A DNA stretch of 45,286 nucleotides from NCBI RefSeq assembly GCF_021738965.1, contig NZ_JAKKOQ010000009.1, positions 1 through 45,286 of the forward strand, in the 5' to 3' direction. Below, one piece after another: positions 25,419 to 33,579 of the stretch. The notes beneath the pieces are model-generated. The model was not told the DNA's origin and ran no database searches. It saw only the letters and a list, made by a program, of their open reading frames with translations. Position numbers and translations under genes: made by a program. Every line of letters starts with the position of its first letter. Within the stretch, counting starts at the first letter, position 1. Source of the DNA: Gordonia zhenghanii (GTDB lineage: Bacteria > Actinomycetota > Actinomycetes > Mycobacteriales > Mycobacteriaceae).

Positions 25419-26819
25419 ATGACGGCAATTAGGAAAGAACCCGATGCATTCGCGAGCGAGGATGCTGGAACTCCCGTGGCGCTCGCTGCTCTGCTCACCG
25501 GAACTTTCGTCGGGACACTGAGTAACGGTGTGGTCAACGTCCCGTTGTCCCAGATCCTGGCCGAGTTCGATGCTCCGCTCGGTAGCGGCGTCCTGGTAGT
25601 CGTCGGGTTCTTGTTGACATTTGCGGCAGGCATGCCGATGGCTGGATACGTCGGTGATCGATTCGGTCGACGCCGGGTCTATTGCAGTGCCCTTGTCGTT
25701 ACCGCAATTTGTTCGCTCGGCGCCGCTGCTGCTCCCAGTCTGCAGATCCTGATTGCGTGGCGCGCGATGGCAGGTCTCGCTGCGGCGGTGTTCGCGCCGG
25801 CGGTGATGGGGCTGATTGCATGGCTGTTCGGTCCGCACCGGCGCGCGCGTGCGGTCGGTGCGTGGGCCAGTGTGAACGGAGTAGGGCAGGCGGTCGGTCC
25901 GTCGGTCGGTGGTCTCTTGGCGGACGCCGCGGGATGGCGGTGGGTCTTCGTCCCCCTCGCGCCGATCGCTGTGTTCGGTCTGATCCTCACGGTGCGTAGC
26001 GTCCCACGGTATCCAGCGCGGAAGATGCGACTCGACGCAATCGGCGCAGGTTCGTTGACGCTCGGCTCAGCGTCGATGATTCTTGGTGTCACTCTGGTCG
26101 GTACCGAATCGACTGCGGGGTGGATCGTGGCAGTGCTTCTCGTATTGTCGGCGGTTCTCGTCGTGCACGCGGTGTGGCATTGTCTGAGAGTTCCGGTGCC
26201 GTTCATCGATATTCGTGCGGTGACCGAACCCCGATTCGCACGTAGCGCATGCGCAGCGTTCTCCCAGATGTTCGCACTCGGTGCGACATTGCTCGCGTTT
26301 CCGCTGTACGCGACCGGGCAAGGTGCGAGTACCACGCTGTCCGGTGTCCTGCTGTTCGCACTGCCTGCCACGATGGCTCTGCTCGCTCCTCTGGTCGGCC
26401 GGTTCAGTGATCGACTCGGCGCCAGACCGGTTCTTCGCGCAGGCTTGGTCGTGCTGGTGATAGGCCAAGTTCTACTCGCGGTTCTCACCGGGGTGACGAC
26501 TGATATCGGAGTGTCGACGACGGTGGTGCTGGTCGTCACCGGCATCGGTGTCGCGCTGGTGCAGACACCCGCGGCGGCCGGGTCCACTCGATCGGTCGCG
26601 GGCGCTCAGGGCACCGGTCTCGGATTGTTCAATCTCCTGCGGTTCGGCGGTTCGGCGCTGGGAGCGGCGTGGGTGTCGGTGGCTCTGCACAGATGGGACT
26701 ACCCGGTGTTGTTCATCGTTACGGCAGCCGTTGCAGGGGCTGGTCTTGCCGCATCGTTCGTCGGCCGCGATCCGGTTGTGGGCGTCCTTCCCGAACCTGA
26801 ACTGTCGAGTCAGCCATAG
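25419..26819 (+). CDS. MFS transporter
   Basis: 466 residues with 12 or more membrane helices. Motif A is GYVGDRFGRRR (76-86) after helix 2, and GPSVGGLLAD resembles motif C of drug/proton antiporters. The acidic N-terminal 18 residues are hydrophilic. GAGAAGAG lies upstream of ATG 25419. Its last 10 bp overlap the 3' end of the convergent PucR gene. It could carry substrate in or product out for the neighbouring catabolic genes, or simply be an efflux pump; the sequence does not decide. Confidence 0.88.
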   Translation: MTAIRKEPDAFASEDAGTPVALAALLTGTFVGTLSNGVVNVPLSQILAEFDAPLGSGVLVVVGFLLTFAAGMPMAGYVGDRFGRRRVYCSALVVTAICSLGAAAAPSLQILIAWRAMAGLAAAVFAPAVMGLIAWLFGPHRRARAVGAWASVNGVGQAVGPSVGGLLADAAGWRWVFVPLAPIAVFGLILTVRSVPRYPARKMRLDAIGAGSLTLGSASMILGVTLVGTESTAGWIVAVLLVLSAVLVVHAVWHCLRVPVPFIDIRAVTEPRFARSACAAFSQMFALGATLLAFPLYATGQGASTTLSGVLLFALPATMALLAPLVGRFSDRLGARPVLRAGLVVLVIGQVLLAVLTGVTTDIGVSTTVVLVVTGIGVALVQTPAAAGSTRSVAGAQGTGLGLFNLLRFGGSALGAAWVSVALHRWDYPVLFIVTAAVAGAGLAASFVGRDPVVGVLPEPELSSQP

Positions 26820-28465
26820 CGCGACTCGCGGGCAAGGGACGATCCCAGGCCGTCTAGTAGTTCGAGGCGGAGGGCGAGCCACACACTGAACTGATTCTCC
26901 GGTAGACGGATGTCGCACCCGCATGCGCGCGACAATCGCTCGATCTTGGACAGCATCGTGTTCCGGTGCATGTTCATCGCCCGGGCCGTCGCGTTCACGT
27001 TCCCGCCGTGCTCGAGATAGGAGAGCAGAACGGAGTGCAATTCGGCACCAGCCCGAACAGGTCCCAGTGTGTCGGCGGTGAACTGGCGACTACGGGCGGT
27101 GTCCGCGATCTGTTCGAGCACACCGAACGACCGAAGCTCCTGATGCGCGACAGCGCCGGTGATGTGCATGCGATCGGCGATACCGAGCGCGACACGGGCC
27201 TCGCGGTAGCTGTCGCGAATGTCGGTGGCACCCACCGCTGCTGGCCCGTATGCAACTGCGGACCGCGCGTGCCCACGGGCCGCCAGGTCGTCGGCCATCG
27301 CGACCGCGTACCGGCGGACCTCGTCCTCGATCTCGGTCGGTGTCGTAGCCAGGACAGTTCGGACTACGACGACGATGTCGCCCAGCACTGTCAAGTAGGA
27401 GCGGACGTTTTTGTGCGGCAGGAGACTCGCAGCGTACCGCGCGAGCCGGAGTAGGGATCTGTCTACGTGATGGTCGGCCGCCGCTGTAGGTGACCCGTAC
27501 GTTCGAGTGACGAATACGGCGAAGGTCGCATCAAGGTCTATGTCGTGGAACTCGGCTCGGGTCTGCATCTCATGCTTGGTGCCGAATCCTCCGTGGACCA
27601 GTGCCTGAACGAAGTCGCCGCGCGCTCGTTCCTCGGCTTCCTCGACGCTGCGCTGTCGAAGCATCTCCGAGCCGATGATGGCAGTGGCCTGGTCGGCGAC
27701 GACTTCGCGCTGGGCGAGCTCGTGTACACCCTGATTCTTGCCGGGGTGCAGGATCACGACCTGCCCCTCGAAATACTTGCCTAGACGGATGGGAGCGACG
27801 GTGCACGACCACTCGCCGTTGGGGGTTTGGAGAGTCGTCGTGACGGTGTCGTGATTGTCGCCGTGCGACGCGCGATCGACGAGATGTTCTTGAAGCGGCG
27901 GGAGGATCAGGTCGAGCGGTTGCCGGGTCAGTCCGTGGTGCGCAACCGTCTCGCATCGTGCATCGAACACCACAGCCGGGGAATCAGACAGCGACGAGAC
28001 CTCCTTGAGGAGCGTCGACATGCCTGCACCCCGGTGCAGCAGACCGGCGAGCGACTGGTGGACGTGAGAGGCATACCGCATGACGTGCACCTCTTGGGTG
28101 AGAGTCCGTTCGGCGAGCAGTCGGTTGAGCGCAGCGAACCCGATCGGCAGGGGCACTTCGATAACCGTCAGGCCGTCCGGAACGTCGTCGGAATCGATCG
28201 AGGTGGGAAACGGTCCGTCGACGAGCAACGCCGACGATCCTCGAGACAGCAACGACGTGAAGGTCGAGGCCTTGGCAGCGAGGGACTCCGGACGTGCGTA
28301 GACGATCGTCGCATCGAGCCTGTCGTAACGGACCATCACTTCAGCTAGTGGGAGCGCCCACGTCACGGGAGCGTTGTTGTCGGTGTAGTCGGACACCGTT
28401 CGGGCTCCCTCCATAAGGGGCTCGTCGAGTAATCCGCCGAGTGTCAGTCGGGGGTGCGGTTCCAT
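26810..28465 (-). CDS. PucR-family transcriptional regulator
   Basis: 551 residues. The N-terminus (about 5-125) is a PucR domain (LTLGGLLDEPLMEGARTV). The middle resembles the CdaR GGDEF-like domain, and the C-terminus is an HTH_30 helix-turn-helix (SVLLSYLEHGGNVNATARAM, then NMHRNTMLSKIERL). The founding member, B. subtilis PucR, controls purine catabolism; others control use of nitrogen compounds and amines. It is divergent from the GlcG/HbpS-HDO gene series with a 244-nt control region between them, so it is the likely regulator of that pathway. This is inference from position. Confidence 0.9.
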   Translation of the reverse strand: MEPHPRLTLGGLLDEPLMEGARTVSDYTDNNAPVTWALPLAEVMVRYDRLDATIVYARPESLAAKASTFTSLLSRGSSALLVDGPFPTSIDSDDVPDGLTVIEVPLPIGFAALNRLLAERTLTQEVHVMRYASHVHQSLAGLLHRGAGMSTLLKEVSSLSDSPAVVFDARCETVAHHGLTRQPLDLILPPLQEHLVDRASHGDNHDTVTTTLQTPNGEWSCTVAPIRLGKYFEGQVVILHPGKNQGVHELAQREVVADQATAIIGSEMLRQRSVEEAEERARGDFVQALVHGGFGTKHEMQTRAEFHDIDLDATFAVFVTRTYGSPTAAADHHVDRSLLRLARYAASLLPHKNVRSYLTVLGDIVVVVRTVLATTPTEIEDEVRRYAVAMADDLAARGHARSAVAYGPAAVGATDIRDSYREARVALGIADRMHITGAVAHQELRSFGVLEQIADTARSRQFTADTLGPVRAGAELHSVLLSYLEHGGNVNATARAMNMHRNTMLSKIERLSRACGCDIRLPENQFSVWLALRLELLDGLGSSLARESRYG

Positions 28466-28709
28466 CGGACTCTACTTTCCCCGGGGCTGCCGGAGCGGAG
28501 ATGTTGGAGCGTCGGGAGATCTGTGCGTTCTATGTATGCATCATCAGATACCAAGTCGAATCGCACCGCAACTATGTGCATAACAGTCAAGTTTGGAAGA
28601 ACTTCGAGGCTACTTTGACAGTTTCGTGTATGCGGATGATCAGGTTTCATGAACGCAGCGTCGCGACCAGGCGGCGCAACCCCCGAAAGCACGCGATCGA
28701 AGGTTTCTC

Positions 28710-29156
28710 ATGTATCAGGTTCTGCGCATCACACTCGACGACGCCCTGCCGATTCTTGCGGCAGGCGCCGCGAAGGCCGCCGAGGTCGGCGTCAAGCAGA
28801 CGCTCTGTGTCTGCGACGACGGTGGCAACGTCGTCGCGCTTCATAGGCTCCCCGGCGCTCGAATCACCGGGGTCGAGATCTCGATGGCAAAGGCTTACAC
28901 GGCTGCAGGTCATGAGCGTGCAACCCACCTTTTCAATGAGCCACCGAACGGACCTGCACTGCCTGGAAACGAAGCATTCGGGATCTCGCATATGCTGCCC
29001 GGCAAATTCGCCACCTTCGTCGGCGGGTTCCCTCTCGTTCACGAAGGGCAGGTGGTCGGCGGTATCGGAATCAGTGGTGGAAATGGCGCCCAAGACAAGG
29101 CTGTTGGGGCCGCCATGCTGGCTGGGTTCGAATCAGTCGTCGCCGCCGCCCGGTGA
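28710..29156 (+). CDS. GlcG/HbpS-family (DUF336) protein
   Basis: 148 residues, the normal size. Family landmarks are LDDALPILAAGAAKAAEVGV, CVCDDGGNVVALHRLPGA and a C-terminal GQVVGGIGISGGNGAQDKAV. Members include the haem-binding HbpS of Streptomyces and GlcG of the glycolate operon; many sit in catabolic operons with an undefined accessory role. AAGG lies about 8 nt before ATG 28710. It is the first plus-strand gene after the PucR control region (28466-28709) and precedes the diiron oxidase by 187 nt. Confidence 0.9.
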   Translation: MYQVLRITLDDALPILAAGAAKAAEVGVKQTLCVCDDGGNVVALHRLPGARITGVEISMAKAYTAAGHERATHLFNEPPNGPALPGNEAFGISHMLPGKFATFVGGFPLVHEGQVVGGIGISGGNGAQDKAVGAAMLAGFESVVAAAR

Positions 29157-29236
29157 CGTGCACTCTGGCCGAATAATCGACTTTGCTTAGGACACAATGG
29201 CCGTGGCATTGAACACAGTCCCCTTCTAAAGTCGCA

Positions 29237-29273
29237 ATTATCGAAAGCGATGAGGGCGAAGCTTTTCGATTAT
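29237..29273. promoter_or_regulatory. Imperfect inverted repeat upstream of the diiron oxidase gene
   Basis: ATTATCGAAAGC and GCTTTTCGATTAT are complementary except for a one-base bulge and small mismatches, spaced by 12 nt. A second small repeat, TCTCT...AGAGA, follows at about 29274-29292. They occupy the 187-nt gap before ATG 29344. An operator, attenuator or RNA element is possible; none can be named. Confidence 0.35.
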
Positions 29274-29343
29274 CTCTCTGAAATCCGAGAGATTCCACCA
29301 CAGCCCACCGATATCGACGTCAATTCTGGAAAGGAATATCGAC

Positions 29344-30063
29344 ATGACTGAGTTCATGAATCGCGACGACTTCCGCGCCGCGTTGGAGAATGCGATCAAG
29401 GGTCGCGAGGCGAAGAACGCCTCATTCAGCAAAGCCTGGGCGGATGGCACGCTCACCAAGGATCACTTCGCGCGTTGGGCGGAGAATCACTTCCATTATG
29501 TCGGACCTTTCGCAGACTATCTCGCGAATATCTACTCGAACACGCCTGAGTATTTCACTGATGCGAAGGACTTCACCTTGCAGAACATGTATGAGGAGGA
29601 GTTGGCGGATATCCGCCACACGGACCTGCTCATCAAGTTTGGTGAGGCCTGCGGTACCACTCGTGAGCGCATCGAAGACCCCAGCAATATGAACGCGATT
29701 ACCCGTGGTCTTCAGTCCTGGTGCTACGCGGTGTCGCAGCGTGAGCACTTCGTCGTCGCTACCGCGGCGCTCGTCGTCGGCCTGGAGTCGCAGGTGCCGA
29801 GTATCTACAAGAAGCAGATCGTCCCGTTGCGTGAGGTCTACGGCTTCACCGAAGACGAGATCGAGTTCTTTGATCTGCACATCACGTCGGACGTCGTACA
29901 CGGCGAGCGCGGCTACCAGATCGTGCTCGACTGCGCAGACACCGTCGAACTGCAGCAGCGCGCGCTGCAGCTGGTGCGCTGGGGCGCTGAGATGCGGTTC
30001 TCGTACACCAAGGGGCTGTACGACACCTACGTCGCTCCGGACCTGGAGTCGGCCGGAGTCTGA
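29344..30063 (+). CDS. Heme-oxygenase-like diiron oxidase (HDO; TenA/PqqC/CADD fold)
   Basis: 239 residues, all-alpha. Candidate metal ligands are E85 and H92 (YEEELADIRH), E148 (VGLESQVPS), and H179, D183 and H186 (LHITSDVVHG). The 7-residue E-to-H spacing and the H-x3-D-x2-H motif match the diiron site of CADD and related HDOs as I remember it. TenA and PqqC share the fold but lack this full set. Known HDOs cleave C-C or C-N bonds or oxidise amines (UndA, BesC, SznF). AAAGGA precedes ATG 29344. Downstream genes encode a Rieske ferredoxin and its reductase, so this is the probable terminal oxidase of the cluster. The reaction is unknown; many databases would label it TenA family. Confidence 0.82.
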   Translation: MTEFMNRDDFRAALENAIKGREAKNASFSKAWADGTLTKDHFARWAENHFHYVGPFADYLANIYSNTPEYFTDAKDFTLQNMYEEELADIRHTDLLIKFGEACGTTRERIEDPSNMNAITRGLQSWCYAVSQREHFVVATAALVVGLESQVPSIYKKQIVPLREVYGFTEDEIEFFDLHITSDVVHGERGYQIVLDCADTVELQQRALQLVRWGAEMRFSYTKGLYDTYVAPDLESAGV

Positions 30064-30073
30064 CCATTGATCG

Positions 30074-30105
30074 CCGTGAGGGCCTGCGAAGCCAGGCCCT
30101 CACGG
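30074..30105 (+). terminator. 13-bp perfect hairpin inside the gene series (partial terminator or attenuator)
   Basis: CCGTGAGGGCCTG and CAGGCCCTCACGG pair perfectly around the loop CGAAGC, starting 10 nt after the HDO stop and ending 24 nt before the Rieske start. No T-run follows. It could lower transcription of the electron-transfer genes relative to the oxidase, or stabilise the upstream mRNA. Confidence 0.6.
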
Positions 30106-30129
30106 AGTCCTGCGCGGAGAGGAAGAGAC

Positions 30130-30510
30130 ATGGCCGACGATTCGCAGGCCGTTCAAGCCGACACCTGTGGGTGGGTGGTTGCCGCTACGACGCGGGATCT
30201 GAAGCGGCGCCGAAAGCTACGTGTCGACGTGGACGGCGTCGCGATCGCGTTGTTCGCAGCCGGCGAGAACATATACGCGTTCGAGGACGCGTGCATCCAT
30301 GAAGATCGTTCGTTGTCGAAGGGCACGTTGCTGCACGGTCGGGTGATTTGCCCGGGTCATCAGTGGCAATTCGACCTGGAGACCGGATACGAGTCCGACC
30401 AGGAGCTTTGTCAGCCGACCTATCCGGTGCGTCTGGATGACGAGGTCGTGTACGTAGACATGTCTGCACGCCGCCCGGACGAAGCCCATCAGGGAAGAAG
30501 GAACCCATGA
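30130..30510 (+). CDS. Rieske-type [2Fe-2S] ferredoxin (first)
   Basis: 126 residues with one Rieske domain: C55-x-H57 (ACIHED) and C74-x2-H77 (CPGHQW), each followed by the usual aromatic and Gly residues. It carries single electrons from the reductase to an oxygenase. GAGAGGAAGAG lies before ATG 30130. It overlaps the reductase gene by ATGA, so the two should be made in similar amounts. It shares little sequence with the second Rieske protein beyond the cluster motifs. Confidence 0.9.
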   Translation: MADDSQAVQADTCGWVVAATTRDLKRRRKLRVDVDGVAIALFAAGENIYAFEDACIHEDRSLSKGTLLHGRVICPGHQWQFDLETGYESDQELCQPTYPVRLDDEVVYVDMSARRPDEAHQGRRNP

Positions 30511-31739
30511 GCATCAAGAATATTGCGGTCGTCGGAACGGGTCATGCCGCGACGTCCACGGCCCGGTCCTTGCGGCGTCGAGGATTCGACGGCTCGATCA
30601 CTTTGATCGGCGACGATCCGCATGAGCCCTACCAACGTCCACCGCTGTCGAAGGAGTATCTGGCTGGAGATGCCGACGGCTCATCGATAGCCTTGTTCAC
30701 GCCGAAGATGCTCGCGCAGAACGACATCGCCGTCCGGTCTGGTGTCCGTGTCGACAAGCTGGATGTCGCGGGTCGCACTCTGGAGCTGAGTGCTGGCGGT
30801 TCGTTCACCGCAGACGCAGTGGTTCTTGCTACCGGCGGGCGACCGCGTACTCTGCCGGACTTCCCACCCGGGGCGCCGGGCGTCCATTACCTACGGTCGT
30901 TTGACGATGCCGCGCGGTTGCGGGACAGGCTTCGTGCCGGCAATCGGCTCGCCATCATCGGCGGTGGATTCATCGGCCTCGAGCTCGCAGCTACGGCGCG
31001 GGACCTCGGCCTCGCTGTCACAGTGGTGGAGGCAGGTACCAGAGTGCTCGAGCCGCGTCTCGGGTCTCGACTCGCAGAGTTCTGTGCCGACCTGCACCGT
31101 GAAGCCGGCGTCGATCTGCGCTGCGGCGAAGGAGTGTCGTCGGTCGAGCGGACCGTGGACGGCATGCGGCTGCATCTCGCAGGTGGTACGGCCGTGGACG
31201 TCGACGATGTAGTGGTGGCCGTCGGGATGGTGCAGAACACCGGACTCGCATCAGCCGCTGGGTTGCAGGTCGACAACGGGATCGTCGTCGACGCGTGCGG
31301 GCGTACCGCGAGTCCCGGAGTGTTCGCGGTGGGTGACGTCGCATCCCGCTACTCGGAGTCGGCTGGACGGCATGTGCGTGTCGAGCACGTGGACAACGCG
31401 AACCGCCAGGGCGCCGTTGTCGCGCGTGCGCTGCTCGGAGAGGAGGAGCCCGACGACAGTCCGCCATGGTTCTGGTCGGATCAGTACGAGTTCAACATTC
31501 AGTTCACCGGAGATCATCGTGGAGCCGACGAACTGGTGATCCGCGGGACCATAGCTGATAGCGAGTTCTCTGCGTTCTATCTGTGCGAGGGGCGCCTGGC
31601 GGCAGCATTCGCGGTGGACCGTGGTGAGGACGTCGTCTTCGCGCGGGAGATGCTCGGCGCGTCGTTCGACAAGGCGATGCTTGCGGACCAAGACATCGAC
31701 CTTTGGGAGCTCAGCGAGCGAAGTGGAGCATTGGCATGA
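30507..31739 (+). CDS. FAD-dependent NAD(P)H:ferredoxin reductase (BphA4/rhodocoxin reductase type)
   Basis: 410 residues. Landmarks are the FAD Rossmann motif VVGTGHAATSTARSL, PYQRPPLSKEYL, the NAD motif IIGGGFIGLELAATARDLGL and the second FAD motif GVFAVGDVA, with the C-terminal domain near WSDQYEFNIQFTG. Enzymes of this class move electrons from NADH to Rieske or other [2Fe-2S] ferredoxins of oxygenase systems. It overlaps the first Rieske gene and the aldehyde dehydrogenase gene by 4 nt each. No Rieske oxygenase, P450 or flavin monooxygenase is encoded nearby, leaving the HDO as the likely electron sink. Confidence 0.93.
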   Translation: MSIKNIAVVGTGHAATSTARSLRRRGFDGSITLIGDDPHEPYQRPPLSKEYLAGDADGSSIALFTPKMLAQNDIAVRSGVRVDKLDVAGRTLELSAGGSFTADAVVLATGGRPRTLPDFPPGAPGVHYLRSFDDAARLRDRLRAGNRLAIIGGGFIGLELAATARDLGLAVTVVEAGTRVLEPRLGSRLAEFCADLHREAGVDLRCGEGVSSVERTVDGMRLHLAGGTAVDVDDVVVAVGMVQNTGLASAAGLQVDNGIVVDACGRTASPGVFAVGDVASRYSESAGRHVRVEHVDNANRQGAVVARALLGEEEPDDSPPWFWSDQYEFNIQFTGDHRGADELVIRGTIADSEFSAFYLCEGRLAAAFAVDRGEDVVFAREMLGASFDKAMLADQDIDLWELSERSGALA

Positions 31740-33190
31740 GCGGCCATGCCCCCGTCGTCGGGGCGAACCTCGTCGGTGGCGATTGGGTGCAGGCTGCTTC
31801 CGGAGCCGTGTTCGGCAGCGTCGAGCCCGCCGACCCCCGCAGAGTCGTGGGGACGTTCCCCGAGTCCTCCGCCGAGGATGTTCGGGCGGCGGTCGACGGA
31901 CTTAAGGAAGCTGCGCCTGAATGGGCCGCGACCTCGCCGGAATGCCGGGCCAGCATCCTCGAAGCTGCTGCTGATGCGCTCGAGTCTCGAGCTGCGCAAC
32001 TCATCGAAGAGATGTCGCGTGAAGAAGGCAAAACCAGGGCAGAGGCTTCAGTCGAGGTAGGGCGGACGCCGATGAACTTGCGTTTCTACGCTGCCGAGGC
32101 GATGCGCTCAGGCGGTCAGACCTTTCCGGCAGCAAACGGGACTCTCGTGTATACGGTTCGCGAACCGGTCGGGCTCGTCGGAGCTATCACACCCTGGAAC
32201 TTTCCCCTCAACATTCCGTCCCGGAAGATTGGACCCGCGCTGGCGGCAGGCGACACAGTGCTGTTCAAACCGTCTGAATTGACGCCACTCATGGGGCAAC
32301 GGCTCGTTGAGGCGTTGATCGCGGGAGGCCTGCCGCCGTCAGCGATCGCACTAGTCCAAGGCGGGAGCACGGCGGGTGCGGCAATCACGGCTGACGAGCG
32401 GGTCGACGCCGTGACGTTCACGGGTTCGACCGATGTCGGGCGTGCGATCCATCGACAAGTCGGACCCGATCGGCGCGTCCAACTGGAGATGGGCGGTAAG
32501 AACCCCACCGTGGTGCTCGCCGACGCAGATATTGAGATGGCCGCAGCGATCGTGGTCAAAGGTGCATTCGGTCTGTCCGGACAGGCGTGCACTGGAACGA
32601 GCAGGCTGATCGTCGTCGACGAGATCCACGATGCGCTGGTGGACGCGGTCGTCGCTCGCGCAGAGAAGATCACCGTAGGAGCGGGCTTAGACCCCGGTGT
32701 GATGATGGGTCCCTTGGCGAGCGAATCACAGCAGAGAAAGTATCGCGAGTACGTAGCGGCCGGGGTGGCTGAGGGGGCTGTGCTGCGAGGTGCGGTCTCG
32801 TCAATCGACGGCCCCGGATACTTCGCTCGTCCAGTGGTCTTCACCGACACCACTCCGGGTATGCGGATCGTGACAGACGAGATCTTCGGACCTGTTCTCG
32901 CCGTGCAACGTGCCCGCGATTACGACGAGGCCGTATCGCTCGCGAACGCAACGGGCTTCGGGCTGAGCGCCGCGATCATCACGCGCGACGTCGGTCGCGC
33001 GATGGCGTTCGCGGACGAATCGAGGACCGGTCTCGTGAAGATCAATCAGCCGACATCCGGAATGGCGATGAACGCGCCCTTCGGTGGATACAAGGCCTCG
33101 AGCACACAGACATTCAAAGAACAGGCTGGTGCGTCGATGATGCAGTTCTACCAGTCCGAGAAGACGATTTACCTGACGTCGGCTGGATGA
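31736..33190 (+). CDS. NAD(P)-dependent aldehyde dehydrogenase
   Basis: 484 residues of the ALDH superfamily, oxidising an aldehyde to its acid. Landmarks are ITPWNFPLNIPSRKIGPALA, catalytic base E251 (LEMGGKNP) and nucleophile C285 (GQACTGTSR), plus EIFGPVLAV. It resembles the semialdehyde dehydrogenases (2-oxoglutarate semialdehyde or succinate semialdehyde type) but the substrate cannot be read from the sequence. ATG 31736 overlaps the reductase stop as ATGA. Its presence implies that the pathway makes an aldehyde. Confidence 0.92.
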   Translation: MSGHAPVVGANLVGGDWVQAASGAVFGSVEPADPRRVVGTFPESSAEDVRAAVDGLKEAAPEWAATSPECRASILEAAADALESRAAQLIEEMSREEGKTRAEASVEVGRTPMNLRFYAAEAMRSGGQTFPAANGTLVYTVREPVGLVGAITPWNFPLNIPSRKIGPALAAGDTVLFKPSELTPLMGQRLVEALIAGGLPPSAIALVQGGSTAGAAITADERVDAVTFTGSTDVGRAIHRQVGPDRRVQLEMGGKNPTVVLADADIEMAAAIVVKGAFGLSGQACTGTSRLIVVDEIHDALVDAVVARAEKITVGAGLDPGVMMGPLASESQQRKYREYVAAGVAEGAVLRGAVSSIDGPGYFARPVVFTDTTPGMRIVTDEIFGPVLAVQRARDYDEAVSLANATGFGLSAAIITRDVGRAMAFADESRTGLVKINQPTSGMAMNAPFGGYKASSTQTFKEQAGASMMQFYQSEKTIYLTSAG

Positions 33191-33219
33191 CGGCTCGACA
33201 CAAAGGAGAAGGACGAAAC

Positions 33220-33579
33220 ATGGAGTTCAAGCGTGTCGCCCGGTCGGGTCAGGTACCCGAAGGCATCGTGCGACGTTTCTATGCCGGCGATTATGAGGTC
33301 GCGGTGTCTCGCCTCGACGGGACGGCCTACGCCACATCCAACTACTGCTCGCACCTGGACTGCTTGCTCTCGTCGGGGAAACTCGTACAGGACGGCATAG
33401 GGTGCTCCTGTCACGGCAGTGCTTTCGATCTGGAGACAGGGGAGCCGATCTGTCCTCCCGCTACGGAGCCGATCAAGACGTATCCATGTGAAGAGCGTGA
33501 CGGCGAGATCTTCGTAGGCATCGACCCGGCGGAGCCTCCGGAGGGGCCGCGGCGCCGCAAGCTGCGGGCTGCGACATGA
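33220..33579 (+). CDS. Rieske-type [2Fe-2S] ferredoxin (second)
   Basis: 119 residues. Cluster motifs are C43-x-H45 (NYCSHLDC) and C62-x2-H65 (CSCHGSAFD), with extra cysteines C48 and C64 beside them. The AAAGGAGAAGG site before ATG 33220 is among the strongest in the window. It follows the ALDH gene by 29 nt and overlaps the Ntn hydrolase gene as ATGA. Two different Rieske ferredoxins with one reductase suggest either two electron acceptors or a permanently associated subunit of one enzyme. Confidence 0.9.
   Translation: MEFKRVARSGQVPEGIVRRFYAGDYEVAVSRLDGTAYATSNYCSHLDCLLSSGKLVQDGIGCSCHGSAFDLETGEPICPPATEPIKTYPCEERDGEIFVGIDPAEPPEGPRRRKLRAAT

Noticed and set aside
29344..30063. TenA thiaminase/thiamine salvage or PqqC cofactor synthesis
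   Set aside because: The full diiron ligand pattern is present and no thiamine or PQQ genes are nearby; the context is Rieske electron transfer and ALDH.
30130..33579. Rieske non-haem iron dioxygenase system
   Set aside because: Both Rieske proteins are short single-domain ferredoxins and no catalytic alpha subunit with the 2-His-1-carboxylate domain exists in the cluster.
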